Shown here: positions 1 through 11,142 of the stretch, in pieces
Layout: the number at the start of each line of letters is the position of its first letter
Numbering within the stretch: the first letter of the stretch is position 1
Assembly (NCBI GenBank): GCA_018127085.1
Contig: CM030733.1
Coordinates: 599,484 to 663,483, forward strand
DNA length: 64,000 nucleotides
Direction: 5' to 3'
From: Pneumocystis sp. 'macacae'
Taxonomy: Eukaryota > Ascomycota > Pneumocystomycetes > Pneumocystales > Pneumocystaceae
Program-made: the position numbers and the translations under genes
Notes under the pieces: model-generated
Seen by the model: only the letters and a program-made list of their open reading frames with translations
Databases searched by the model: none
Told to the model about the DNA's origin: nothing

Positions 1-838
1 TGTGTTTTTTCTGTGTTTTGTTTTTTATGTATGTTGTATGTGTACCATGTGCACACCACATCAATATTATGTATTTTATGCATGTTGTATATACTTTGTA
101 TACATTGACACATTATTTTCTTTTGATAATGTACAGTGCATACATTCCATAATTATATATACCCAGGTAGACGTATATGATGTGTATGTAGTATATATAA
201 CTCATATAATGTACATATAATATATATATAATAGACACTGTGTATATAATAGATATATATTGAATGAATATGTATTTTTATACATTCATATATATGTTGC
301 ACTTTTATATATATCCGATATACATGCATATTTCTTTGTATATAGACAATATACACTATATTACATATTGTATGTCTATTACTTGGACTATTTGTCTAAT
401 GTATGCATGATAATATATGTATTGTATATACATATTGCACATTATATCTAATATATACATATTATATACATTATTCACAGTGTATATATCTTTAACTGTA
501 TCTTACAAAACATATACGCTTTCTATAGATAGTATATTCAATATATATACTCATTCTATAGACTGTGGTCGTATATTATATATCTATTATATACATCTTA
601 TATACATTACGTATGAATTAGATGCGCATCATATAGATTAAACATATACTATAGACTGGGATGCATGTATTATATTCATTGTATATTTGTATGTCTGTGC
701 TATATATGTGCTCCGTATACGTCATATATGTATTATGTGTTCCATATGCATTGACATGCGTTATGTGCGCTTAATACATTTTCTAGATTTTATATACTCA
801 TTAATCACTTTATCTATCTTTATTGTGAGCCGCTCCCT
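1..838. other. AT-rich low-complexity intergenic DNA
   Basis: This stretch is dominated by alternating TATA, TACA and TGTA steps. Open frames in it translate to Tyr/Ile/His-rich strings typical of TAYATA repeats and resemble no protein family. The last 50 bases become more mixed and probably hold the 5' leader of the sterol reductase gene that starts at 839. I see no gene here. Confidence 0.7.
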
Positions 839-2457
839 ATGAATACTACAACACGGCCGATCACTGCATCTACTACACTCTTCTGGGGAAGCAATGCTAG
901 AAGTAAGTTTTAGTATTTTCATGTATATATATGTGAATATTTACGTACATATATACAGTTCCTACACAGTTAAGAGTATTTGGGTCTCTTGGAATGCTCT
1001 TAATATGCCCGATCTTCACGTTCTGGGTTCTTATAGCATGTACATACCATCAATGTTCACTTATATGGCATACACCACATTTAGCAGAAACAACATATAT
1101 AGAATGGCTGCAACAGGGTTTAAAACAGATGCCAAAGCCTACATGGAATACGTTAATTGCATATGCTGCATGGGTAATATTTCAAGGTATTTTGTATGGA
1201 ATTTTACCAGGGAAGACTGGATTTGGACAAATGACACCTGCTGGGCATTGTCTTCCATATAAGGTAGAGAAAATTCTGTTTTTTCCTGTTTTTTCTTGCT
1301 TTTTTCAGTTATTGAGCGAGATTTATGTTTTTTATAGTTTTTTCTGAAGTAATAACTTAAAAAACTTAATAGGTAAATGGATTGCGAGCGTATATAGTTA
1401 CACATGTATTATTTTTTGTTCTAGTGCTTTTTGGAGTGTTTCGTGCATCAATAATAGTGGATTACTGGCCTAATTTTTACATGGTAGCAAATATTTATGG
1501 ATATAGTCTGTCATTTTTTTCATTTATAAAAGCACATTTATTTCCTTCACACTATGAAGATTGCAAGTTTAGCGGTAGCTCAATATATGACTTCTGGATG
1601 GGAATTGAGCTAAATCCGCGGTTTGGGAAACTATGGGATTTTAAACTTTTTCATAACGGACGTCCAGGGATTATTTGCTGGACATTGATTGATATAAGTT
1701 TTGCAGCAGCACAGCGGCAACGTATAGGTATGTTTTTTGGAAGTTTTGTTTATTTATTGCTTTTATATAGGATACATTACGAATTCCATGTATCTTGTTA
1801 TTTTTTTACACAGTCTTTATGTCCTAGACTTTTTCTATCACGAAGACTGGTATTTGCGTACAATTGATATATGTCATGATCGTTTTGGCTTTTATCTTGC
1901 ATGGGGAGATACAGTCTGGCTTCCTATAATGTATACCCTTCAGGTTCAGTATTTATATCAGAATCCTGTTAATTTACATCGCTATCATGCTGTATTTGTT
2001 CTGGTATGCGGAATACTTGGTTATATTATTTTTAGAGGAGCAAATAACCAGAAGGATCATGTACGTTTGACAGATGGGAATTGTAAAATTTGGGGGAAAT
2101 CTCCTAAATTAATTCGAGCAACGTATACAACATTGAACGGTAAAATTCATAAATCTATATTATTATGTTCTGGTTATTGGGGTATTTTGTTCTACAGGTT
2201 AATGCTTTATATTTATTTATATAGGCCTTGCACGACAGTTTAATTATGTAGGTGATCTTCTATTAGCATTTTCTATGTGTGCTGCATGCGGTTTTGAGAA
2301 AAATCCTCTTTTAGCCTATTTTTATATTATATACATGTTTATTCTTCTTAATCACCGTGTTTATAGAACCGAAAAACGATGTTCTGCAAAATATGGTCAT
2401 TACTGGAAAGAATATTGCAAAAAAGTTCCTTACAGACTTTTTCCGGGTGTCTACTAA
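839..2457 (+). CDS. dhcr7: 7-dehydrocholesterol reductase (DHCR7/ERG4-ERG24 family), five exons
   Basis: This is a membrane sterol reductase of the endoplasmic reticulum. By family it reduces the C7 double bond of a sterol B ring using NADPH. Joining exons 839-902, 959-1263, 1373-1727, 1771-2181 and 2225-2457 gives about 455 residues; animal DHCR7 has about 475. Family motifs appear in order: MTPAG near residue 115, the GIELNPR-type block followed by FHNGRPGI, then DFFYHEDWYLRTIDICHD and GFYLAWGD, YIFRGANNQKD, WGKSPK, and a C-terminus ARQFNYVGDLL ... YRLFPGVY. Several hydrophobic membrane spans are evident. The HEDWYLRT and NNQKD blocks and the tail fit DHCR7 better than the C-14 or C-24(28) reductases as I recall them. 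The start is the ATG of exon 1 (MNTTTRPITA); its junction restores frame across a 56-bp intron. All four introns have GT..AG borders. Substrate specificity is inferred from family resemblance only. Confidence 0.9.
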
Positions 2458-2902
2458 AGTGTTTCAGTATAAAATGTATGAAGTAATAGTTGAAATGTCT
2501 TTTAATATATATCCTTAATATCTATATAAAAATTTGAATAAATATATATAAATAAAAATGATATTTTTATATATTTAGTTTTAGAGAAACACTATATATA
2601 TATAATATTAACAAAGTATTATTCTTTTTCAAGTTTAGTTATTTTTAATAATCATTAATTCGTAATATTCTGAATAAAAATATTTCCCAAAAATATCATA
2701 TTAATGATTTTTTTAAAAACAATTCATTAATTATTAAAACAGTGTTCCATCATTTATATCCAACTGATTGATTGAAATTTCGTTTTTGAGATTTTAAACC
2801 AATAATGTTTAGATTTTTTTCTTTTTTATAATTTTATATTGCAAATAGCAATACCGATTGCATGTATAATCCATGTATAAAACTTTAGACTTCTTATTTA
2901 CC
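2458..2902. other. convergent intergenic AT-rich spacer
   Basis: This spacer lies between the 3' ends of the sterol reductase and the convergent poly(A) polymerase gene. It is A/T-rich with homopolymer runs. No open frame, RNA gene or repeat stands out. Confidence 0.7.
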
Positions 2903-4291
2903 TTAATACTTTTTTTCATTCTCATTATATATTTGTTTTAACATTTGACGATGTTCAATGATATCTGCATCTATAGAAATAACAGCGCTTAAAATACTAT
3001 CTATATGCATATTCAATTTTTTATGTTTATGTCGAGGACTTGGTTTTATTGTTTTGTTAACGTGATAAAGTCTGGAAGCTAAAAGATCAAAAGCACCTCC
3101 TAAAGTAGCTTTAATTTTCAGAATACACCGAGACGACTTCGCAATGTCATTATCTGGATCTGCTGGATCCTGAATAGACAGAAGAAACGGCTGAGTGGAC
3201 TTTACCCATCCTCTTGATTTCTAAGAAATATATTTAGATTACATTAAGTTTAATTAAAATAAAACCTTTGAAAAATATTTTCCTCCGTTGTCAATACTAA
3301 TACCAACTTCATTATAATTAAATAGTTTCCCATAAAGCTCAAAAAATTCCATAAGAAGGACGCCAAGATTATCTTGTTCTTTAATCTCTTTTGAAAGAAG
3401 TTTTGGGTGCCTTTGTAAAAAACTTACAACAAGACAAATAATAGAATAACTCCCTAATCCTCCTAAAAATACTTCATTAAGACCCCTCATGTTAAGAAAG
3501 TGTTTTATAAACATCACGAGAGGCTTTAATGCATAATGTTCTTTCATATATTGTTTTATAATATTAGCTGACACCAGACCGCCTGGTTTATTAAATGAAA
3601 TATCAACATGAATATGTGTCAATGTATCGATAAACTTAATAATAGGAACAGAAGCTCCTGTTATAACTTGAATATCTTTTGCAACATTTGAACAGCGTAA
3701 ATAACGGGAAAGTTTATGTAAATCTTTTCTAGTTTCATAAACCCGTGGACCTAAAGAAAGGATAACAAGATCAATATCACTAAATTTTTGTTAAACTATA
3801 CTTAAATTTAGAATTTTTACTACCTGGTAGGAAGATATAACATCGTATCAAAAGAGCCAAATGCACAAAGTTGAACATTTTTCCAATGCTTTTGGACAAG
3901 AGAATTTATTCTTTGGATAACAAGCTCTCGAACAAAATGTTCTTCTTTTGTAGGTGAAATAAAGTTTGAAAAATCTAATATTTCACGATGAAGACTAAAT
4001 GCGTTAATCTAAATTCCATAAAACAAAAGAAATATACATCCTAGAAACACTTGTTTCTTCTGAATAGTCTTTTGCCCACGGGGCCTCTATTTCACGCCGT
4101 GGCCGTTTGTTAATGGGTGTATTGCCTTCCAAATGCTTTCTTTTAAAAAGATTTTCCATTTTAGCCACTGTTTTCTGAAAAAAACTTTTTCGAGAATTTG
4201 GAGGCGTAGGAGATCTTCTTTCAATTGCTTTCCATGTTTCATCATTAAAATCGAATTTAATATAATCTTCTTCCTTTGCAAAACTATCCAT
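2903..4291 (-). CDS. cid14: non-canonical poly(A) polymerase, Trf4/Cid14 type
   Basis: This is a DNA polymerase beta-like nucleotidyltransferase. By family it is the poly(A) polymerase of the TRAMP complex, which tags nuclear RNAs for the exosome. Exons joined on the minus strand read: a charged N-terminus (MDSFAKEEDYIKFDF), then WAKDY, then a helical INAFSLHREILDF block. The catalytic signature is a GSF start followed by YLPTSDIDLVIL, giving the paired aspartates of the S-D-I-D motif. After that come HVDISFN (third acidic position), the PAP/25A-associated region with LGGLGSYSIICLVVSFLQ, and a basic tail ending NENEKKY. Introns lie near 3221-3265, 3783-3825 and 3.99-4.05 kb; the middle one splits the catalytic motif between P-T and S. 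One donor (GTTTCT near 4.05 kb) is unusual and was chosen because it restores frame. The gene is convergent with the sterol reductase. Confidence 0.88.
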
Positions 4292-4871
4292 TATAAAGTT
4301 TTTTTATAAAAAAAATATGAAATGTTTATAAGGAGTAGAAAAAGACAAAGGTAAATCCAGAAATGTGTTTTTAAATGCTTTATAAACTTTTATTTTTATA
4401 AAATCTTCTGACTTTAATTTTAATAGCATAGTAGTCGCTAGATAATCGGTTGGTTGTTAGGGAAACTATAAAAATATGTTGAAATGTTAATAGTAAAATA
4501 TTAAACAACTGCGATCTATTTATTATTTTTACTGCTGTAGACTACTTTTTTATGTTTCTATTATTTGTTATTTTTATTTTAAACATATATTATTTGTATT
4601 TTTGTAATATGTATTATATGAAATCTATTATCAATGAACATAACTTTTTTGAGAAATTATAGTAATCTTTTTATTTATATTGTGTTTTTTTATGTTTTAA
4701 AAAAAGTTTTAAGAATGAAGAATGTTAAATAAGATCTGTAAAACAAGATATGCAATTGTAAAAATTCCTTAAAATATGCTTTTTATGACTAGCTATCCTT
4801 CTAAATTCATTCTTCCTTCCTTTTAAAAGGTATTTTTTTCTGGAAAATAACTATAATATTCACTTGTTCAA
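4292..4871. other. AT-rich spacer between two minus-strand genes
   Basis: This carries the upstream region of the poly(A) polymerase gene and the 3' flank of the Mdm35 gene. It is strongly A/T with T-runs. No gene is supported. Confidence 0.65.
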
Positions 4872-5165
4872 CTAAGAATTTTTGGTGCGACGTTTACCAC
4901 CTTCTTCAAATGGTGCTTGAGCTCTTGCGTGATTTAAAAGTTCCATAATAGGTTTTTCATGAACTACTTTCTAACTCAAAGATAAATTTTATTTTTATTT
5001 ATTGTTCAATTTTACCATAAAACATGCTTTATATGCTTGAAATAATTCATCACATTCTTCTAATGATCGAGATCCCTGAAGAAAACGATTTGCGTACCAA
5101 TGATTGAAACATGAATCATATTTCTGTTTCATTTCATTGCACTCAGGGTTAATACTTGATGCCAT
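4872..5165 (-). CDS. mdm35: Mdm35/TRIAP1-like twin CX9C protein
   Basis: This is a small protein of the mitochondrial intermembrane space. By family it binds Ups/PRELI proteins and supports phospholipid transfer between the mitochondrial membranes. Two exons (5165 down to 5026, then 4970 down to 4872) encode about 79 residues. The N-terminus MASSINPECNEMKQKYDSCF gives the first C-x9-C pair, and the CDELFQAYKAC segment gives the second. Between them is the FNHWYANRF segment typical of the family. The tail is basic (EEGGKRRTKNS). The intron at 4971-5025 has GT..AG ends and a phase 0 junction (ACFM|KVVHE). It lacks a presequence, as expected for Mia40-imported twin CX9C proteins. Confidence 0.92.
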
Positions 5166-5479
5166 TATTATTTTAACTTGAAATAAACTAAACTATCAAA
5201 TTGAAATTATTGATGTGTTCTTCAACAGTGAGATAAATTTACGAATTACTACAGTAACGATATTTGTATGATATAATATGTAATTATTATTACAGACTGA
5301 ATGATATTTTAGACTATATTTAAAGATATTTATGTCTCTACTTTTTAAATTTTTATATTTTATATGTAAAATAAAATAAATATATAAATAAATATATATA
5401 TAATAAATATTTTAGTTTTAAATTTATTTCAAGAATTTAAATATAAATTTTTTTGAAGGACATCTTAATGTCTTGATTT
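5166..5479. other. divergent spacer upstream of tRNA and Mdm35 gene
   Basis: This AT-rich spacer of about 310 bp should contain the Mdm35 promoter. No open frame or structured element is visible apart from A/T runs. Confidence 0.6.
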
Positions 5480-5560
5480 GGGAGGGTAGCAAAGTGGTTA
5501 CTGCGTTGGTTTTAGGCGCCAATGTCTTCGGACGCGCGGGTTCGAATCCCGTCTCTCTCA
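5480..5560 (+). tRNA. trnL-UAG: tRNA-Leu (anticodon UAG)
   Basis: An 81-base cloverleaf can be folded by eye. The acceptor stem pairs GGGAGGG with CTCTCTC, including two G-T pairs, with A as discriminator. The anticodon stem pairs TTGGT with GCCAA around the loop TTTAGGC, giving anticodon TAG. A long variable arm (type II tRNA, as expected for leucine) precedes the T arm GCGGG-TTCGAAT-CCCGT. There is no intron. A run of six T directly after the discriminator is a Pol III terminator. The A box overlaps GTAGCAAAGTGG and the B box is GGTTCGAATCC. Confidence 0.95.
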
Positions 5561-5566
5561 TTTTTT
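5561..5566 (+). terminator. Pol III terminator of tRNA-Leu
   Basis: Six consecutive T on the + strand immediately follow the tRNA discriminator base, the usual RNA polymerase III stop. Confidence 0.8.
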
Positions 5567-6168
5567 AAAACTTCATAGAAGTTTCTTCTTAGAATGGTAA
5601 GAAAGAAATTAATCTTATATTCTAAGATTATTTATACTCTTAATATATTGCTGATTTAATCAATGTGTAGAAGTCTCTTAAAAAGAAATATTCTGTTTTT
5701 ATATAAAAATCATATATTTTAATTACTCATACAAAACATGTAAAAAAGCAATGTATTTTATAAATGCTGAAATCAAAAAATATACTAATGCCTGAGTTAT
5801 GTATTGTCGAAAACTTTAAAGTTTTAGTAATGTGAATGAACATATATTTAGTCTAGTAATTTTTGATTGAATGTAAAATGAAGCTATAAATATAAATTCT
5901 CATCAGATTTTAGGATAATCCTAATGGTTTTGGATTTCTCTATATGACTCTGTAAATATCTATGAAGACTTGGATACTGTTAATACTGAAAAATTTATAT
6001 ATTGGAATAAATGTAAGCCTATAAATAAAGGAATAATTTCAAGAATATATGATATTTTCTATAAATTGTCATTCATTATGGTTATTTGTAAAACTTGATA
6101 TATAAATTACTTAACAGTGGTTATTTTAGAAAGTGATGAATGCATAAAAGATAGTATAATTTAGGAAA
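5567..6168. other. AT-rich spacer between tRNA-Leu and RCC1 gene
   Basis: Nothing coding can be supported. I looked for C/D-box and other small RNA motifs and found none convincing. Confidence 0.6.
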
Positions 6169-7772
6169 TTATGATTCAACTGGAGGTATACCCAAAAGAA
6201 CGCTATAAAAATAAATATAATATATATATACACATAAAATACCTAAATTGACCACCGGCACCACCAGCAACTATTACCTTACCATGTATAGCTGTATTAT
6301 CGATTTTTGTAGGAACTTCAATATCATTACCTGATGGACCTTGTCCAACTTGATAGCTTTCTCCAAAACCCCAACTCCATACACTTCCATCATCTTTAAT
6401 GATAGCAAGATTATGATGTGTGCCGCAGTATATTTGACTAACGCTTGGAATCCCTGGCACTTTTGTTGGGATAGGCACGAATCTTGGCCTATTAGATGCA
6501 TCGTAGACAGTGTATTGAGGTAAGTATGTACGCGGAATTCCAAGTTGATTTGCATCAAGCCTTCCCCATACGAGTAGTTCTCCCTCCTGCGTTAGTGCTG
6601 CAGAATGATGTTCACCTCCTGTGATATATACAATGTTATAGCGATCAAGGCTTTGGACATGTGTTGGACTGGATATGACTGCACCGTCTTCACCACCAGA
6701 ACTCTCAATACCACATTGTCCAAATTGATTCAAACCCCATGAAAAAACCCTACCGTCATGACTAATTGCGAAAGAGTGATAAGATCCTGCTCCTATGGCT
6801 TTTATTTTCTTAAGTCCAAACTCTCGGGGAACGAGTGCATTAAGACGAGTACGCTCTACAACACGATGACCCAATTGAAATTGCTGACCATTTCCCCATG
6901 AAAATACTGACCCATATGCTGTAAGGGCAAGTACATGATCTGTACCACATACAACAGAAACTATATTACTAAGTTCTTTCAAATGAACTGGGTGACGAGC
7001 AATTCTAATCTGAGGAGAAAATCCAAGAATCCCATCTGAGCACTACAAACGTTATTTTTTATTATTTATACAGTTTTACTCATACCCTGAATGACCCCCA
7101 TGCGTATACTTGGCCTTTATCTGTGATTGCTACACTGATACTATCTCCACATGCCATTCTTACTATCTTAACACCATCAGGCATGCCCTCTACTTTACCT
7201 GGTACGCTATCTTTTGGGTTTAACATCTGTTCATCGTCACTATCCGGATCTGTTCTATTGATGTTCCATGTTGTGTCTCTCCCAAGAGCACCTTGATCAT
7301 TTACTCCCCAAGTATATACATTTCCCTCATAGTCAATGACTGCTGTATGCATACCGCCTACTGCTACATCTACAATTCCTACTGTATCATATGGCAAAAG
7401 TGGATTGAGTCGTGGACGTTTAACAATTCTTCCAGTAGGTTCTGGTCCTAACCCCAGTTCACTCATAGAGCCTGTTCCAAATACATAAACATTGAGTTTC
7501 TGTTGTTTTAATACGGGTATCTCATTTATAAATGGTACTGATGATCGGCGATTTCCTGTTCCTTTTAACGTGTATGATCGTGTAGATATAATTGATCTTT
7601 TTTCCCTCAATTTCCCTATATCGTTTATTTTTTTGACTGAATTTAAAGTCCCCGCCTGCATCTGAGACTGCTTTTTCAGATCTCCATATGATTTCATAGT
7701 TTTTTTTAAGACTTGGTTAACTTTAGATGTTCCTTGTTTTGTTTCACGATGATGTATCACAGGTGGACCCAT
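6169..7772 (-). CDS. pim1: RCC1/Pim1 guanine nucleotide exchange factor for Ran
   Basis: This is a chromatin-bound seven-bladed propeller protein. By family it loads GTP on Ran to drive nuclear transport and spindle assembly. Three exons are joined across introns at 7043-7085 and about 6203-6242, giving roughly 500 residues. The N-terminus is basic (HHRETKQGTSKVNQ, later LREKRSIISTR), fitting nuclear targeting and chromatin binding. RCC1 repeats recur: VFGTGSMSELGLGP, YTWGVNDQGALGRD, YAWGSFR|CSDGILGF, VFSWGNGQQFQLGHR, VFSWGLNQFGQCGIES, LLVWGRLDANQLGIP and VWSWGFGESYQVGQG. The tail is SVLLGIPPVES. The first intron falls inside the WGSFR..GILGF repeat, and the phase 0 join restores the motif exactly. 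The start is the only upstream ATG in frame. Confidence 0.93.
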
Positions 7773-8203
7773 TTTCTTCCAAAAAAAGTCAACTCAGAAA
7801 TTCCAGTTCTTATATTTTTTCCCCTTTATAAATACTCCGTAAATTTCTCTTTAAATCCTGCTCTTTAACTTAATTCTTACTGTTATATTATTTCCCGTGT
7901 GGCTGGCCGAAATGTTGGTAAAAAAGGTCTAACTACGAAATTATGAAACCTTTAAAAATTATTAAAAAGTTATTAAAAATCATTATTTTAATTTAAGAAT
8001 AAATTAAGAATACATTAGTAAATAAGCTGATAAGCAACTTAAAAGTTTAAAAAAGTTAACTAAAAAAAGTTAAATTTAAAAAAGTTTTAAGGAATTTAAA
8101 CAGGTAAATACCATTTCTCAAGATTGTTATTAATTTGAATTAAAAGTTCTGGTTAACTAGAAACCAATTTATTTTAAAAACAGTGTCAATTAAGTGACAA
8201 ACT
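7773..8203. promoter_or_regulatory. divergent promoter region between RCC1 and Yip1 genes
   Basis: The two genes diverge from this 431-bp spacer, so both promoters must lie in it. It holds repeated TTAAAAAAGTTAA-like runs near 8.04-8.09 kb and a small GC-richer patch near 7.90 kb (GTGTGGCTGGCCG). No recognised binding site is claimed. Confidence 0.5.
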
Positions 8204-9368
8204 ATGTCAAAAGGGTATTTTGGTGGACGGCGGTCAGCAGATGATATGAAGGTACATAGTAGATTAATTAAATTATGAAGTTAAAACTATTATTAATGCT
8301 TTATCAGTTTTATCCTTCGAATTATCATGGAACATCAGCTAAGGATATATTTTTAACAGATAAACGTGAAATAAATATGCAGCTTCATGGTCAAGAAACC
8401 TCTTTTGGTACCTGGGATAATAAGATGGGATGGATTGCAGCGTTTGGAACAGGGGGCTATATAAATGAACAACCTTTACTTGAAGGTGAGACAGTGAGTA
8501 ATTTTAGAATTTAGAATAATGGTTTTTTGGAAAATCACTAAGATCAAAGTTTTGTTAAGATAATTTTTTTATGAATATGATTTTGTTTATTTTTCTAATT
8601 TGAATTTTACTTATTATCATTGACTACTAGCATTTCTTTTCCTATATTCTTATTTTTATAACTAACTAGTTTACAGAATTAGGTGTTAATTTTATGCATA
8701 TTAAGGGGAAGGTAAATTTAGAGGTGTTTTGTATTTTTTTAACTGTAATAGACATTAGCGGTGTTAAATCCTTTAGCAAATGTTGACGATCATATAATGG
8801 ATGACAGTGATTTAGCAGGACCGATTCTTTTTTGTCTTCTTTTTGCTACTTTTCTTTTATTGGTAAAATATCTGATAAACTGTTGTTTTCTTATATATAT
8901 TTGATAGAGTGGGAAAAGACACTTTGGTTACATATATGGTGTTGCGCTTCTTGGTTGCATTTCTCTTCATACGATTTTCTCTTTGATGTCTTTGCGCGGC
9001 TTACATTTTTCACGTACTGCGTCAATTCTTGGTTATTGTCTTTTACCTTTAGTTCTTACATCTGCCTGTGGTATTCTTATATCCATGGAGTACTTGTCTT
9101 TTTTCTACTAATGACAGTGTTAACTTATTTATAGTGGACTTGTTGGATACATTGTCTCATCTATTGCTATTGCCTGGTGTACTTATAGTGCTAGTGCTAT
9201 GTTTGTAGCAGTAAGTTATATTACATAGAGTTTTGTTATTAAATTTTTAAACAGGCTTTTCAACTCAATGAAATGAGATTTTTAGTTGCTTATCCTTTAG
9301 CATTGTTTTACTCTGTTTTTGCTGTCATGACTGTCTTTGCAGAGAAAAATGTCTCTCTAAAATCTTAA
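8204..9368 (+). CDS. yip1: Yip1 family Golgi/ER membrane protein
   Basis: This is a multi-span protein of ER-to-Golgi vesicles. By family it binds Ypt/Rab GTPases and is needed for COPII vesicle budding. Six introns were inferred; the first two are 8252-8307 and 8486-8676. Joined exons read [23 protein letters not shown], a polar region, [16 protein letters not shown], then [51 protein letters not shown] and three further hydrophobic spans. The PLLEELG(I/V)NF, D-D-D/S-LAGP and GYIYG motifs are the Yip1 hallmarks. The donor GTGAGA at 8486 is preferred over GTGAGT a few bases later because only the former gives the ELGVNF motif without a stop. The last exon ends ...EKNVSLKS. Confidence 0.93.
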
Positions 9369-9519
9369 GTTACGCTAGTAGGCATTTGCTTTGTTATATT
9401 CTGTTTTTTGATAAAATAAAGAAGTTTATAAAACCTTCAACTCAAATAAAATTGATATCTTTTTTACTTTGATCTTTATTTCTTTGTATTTTTTATTTTT
9501 TCTTATTGCACTTCACGTA

Positions 9520-10221
9520 ATGAGTCATGATCTCTCCGGACAAGCGCAAGATATAGATGTTTTCAAAATTTTAGGTGATCTCATTGCGGAACAGAAGAAG
9601 AAGTATAATTCAACTGTTTTTCAGCAGGATGTTTTGTTCTCTAGCAAATCGGATTTTAATTCCTCTAAAAATGAAAATTTAGTAAAAACAGATTGTTTTT
9701 CATTCTTGGGACTAAAAACTCCTGCTAATTCAGCATCTATTAAAACATATCCCAGTGCATTACGTTACATTATACATAGGATTCTTTGGGATTCTTCTTT
9801 ATTGAAAAAAATTGCTGAAATGGTTGATGAACAAGCAAAATATGAGGAAAAATGGTGGAATGATAGACAAGCGCTGATTAAAAGTTGGGAAAGCAAAAAA
9901 GAAGTGAATACGGTAATGTAGGTTATCGTGTACTTCGGTAAAATATCGATTGATTATTTAGTGCAAATTTAAGTGGAACTGAAAAGGTATATATAACGTG
10001 GATATATGGTTTTCTAAACCAATAAGGTTTCTGACGAAAATATCGAACAAGAACTTCTTTCATATGATTTAAAAGTGCATAGAGCAATACAGGAAATGTC
10101 TAAAGTGCAAGAAAAAGAGCTTCAAAGGCTCGGTATACCTTTTTTCATAGATGGAAATGAAACAAATATAGAAAACAAAAAAAAAATAATTCAACTGCTT
10201 AAAGACTTGGTTTCTGAGTAG
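9520..10221 (+). CDS. DUF2458-type fungal protein of unknown function
   Basis: Two exons (9520-9912 and 10027-10221) give about 195 residues. The second half matches what I recall of the DUF2458 family: YPSALRYI, a charged helix ending EEKWWNDRQALIKSWESK, then ELLSYDLKVHRAIQEMSKVQEKELQRLGIPFF and a closing leucine-rich helix. The pattern is alpha-helical and probably coiled-coil. The open frame extends upstream to 9469 with a very hydrophobic stretch. I prefer the internal ATG (MSHDLSGQAQDID) because the upstream part looks like T-rich leader. The 114-bp intron is longer than usual; the acceptor AATAAG was chosen for frame. No function is assigned. Confidence 0.72.
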
Positions 10222-10370
10222 AAAACTGTGACTGAAATGAATAAAATAGTAAAACAAAAGACGAAAATCTTATAAATAATGAATATATGGACTATGCCAT
10301 TTTGTGTATGATTAACCAAAACTGAAAAACATTGTTTTTTTTTTTTTTCGAAAAAGAATTATATAAAATA

Positions 10371-10856
10371 CTAATGATTTTGTCGATGGATCCCTTTGAA
10401 ACATCTGGATGTATACGGCCGCAGTGGTGCAAGAATTAAAAGTGTACCTGTGATAATAATAAACAAGTACACCATAATCATGTCTTTAATAGATTCTCTT
10501 TCTACAATACATTAGAACGCATATGCATTGTTTTTTGAACTCACGGAAACACACTGTAGTGACATCCGTACTTTTAATTAGCTCCTCTAAATTTTTTTGT
10601 TGTGCATTTTTGCAAATTGAAAGATTCTGTTCAAGACAATATTTTTTTGTACAATCCTGACACGGCTTATTTTTTGTCGCTGAATCGCTTAGACGGAGAA
10701 TTACTGAGTTACCAAAACATGTGCATTTACAATAAAAATAGATTGCTCCTATGTCCTGTTTTTATTTAATTTTTTAATATTTTATATGATATTTACAGGT
10801 ATTAATGATAAAATTAGAATAAATATCAAAATAAACACATTTTTCCCGTATTTCAT
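10371..10856 (-). CDS. small secreted or membrane Cys-rich protein conserved in ascomycetes
   Basis: Three exons were joined by eye on the minus strand. The product of about 125 residues has three parts. A hydrophobic signal-like N-terminus (MKYGKNVFILIFILILSLIP) comes first. A cysteine-rich domain follows (DIGAIYFYCKCTCFGNSVI, then PCQDCTKKYCLEQNLSICKN). Last come a hydrophobic segment (YLFIIITGTLLILAPL) and a short polar tail. CFQRESIKD precedes the last hydrophobic segment. I recall the YCKCTCF..NS / CQDCT..(Y/F)C / CF(Q)R(D/E)S arrangement from unnamed proteins of filamentous ascomycetes. The function is unknown; a single-pass protein of the secretory pathway is likely. Intron junctions use GTAAAT..ACAG and GTGAGT..GTAG. 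Confidence 0.75.
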
Positions 10857-11142
10857 TATGAAACTTCCTTCTTCTATTGTTTTATTTGATTTTTAATATT
10901 GCATAAAATTTTTTAAGGTTATTGAATGGTGTTTAACGCTCAACTTCGATACCGATTCTAATATATATTAAAAACAAGTATTAACCAAAACTAGTGATTT
11001 TTTAGTAAAAAGTCGTTGGCAATTTGTTTTTGGTTTTGAGTTGTCTATTTTTTTGGTATTTTTGTTTAACGTATTTGAATCTGTCAATTTAATTAATTTT
11101 TAGATCACCTTTAAATTTTTCATAAAATTTGCAGGAACTTTC

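Noticed and set aside
2..641. Overlapping Tyr/Ile/His-rich open frames in the first 640 bases
   Set aside because: These are products of TA-rich low-complexity sequence and are absent of any conserved motif.
9469..9519. Upstream ATG of the DUF2458 gene giving a hydrophobic leader
   Set aside because: The leader is T-run derived and not seen in the family as I recall it; MSHDLSG at 9520 is the more likely start.
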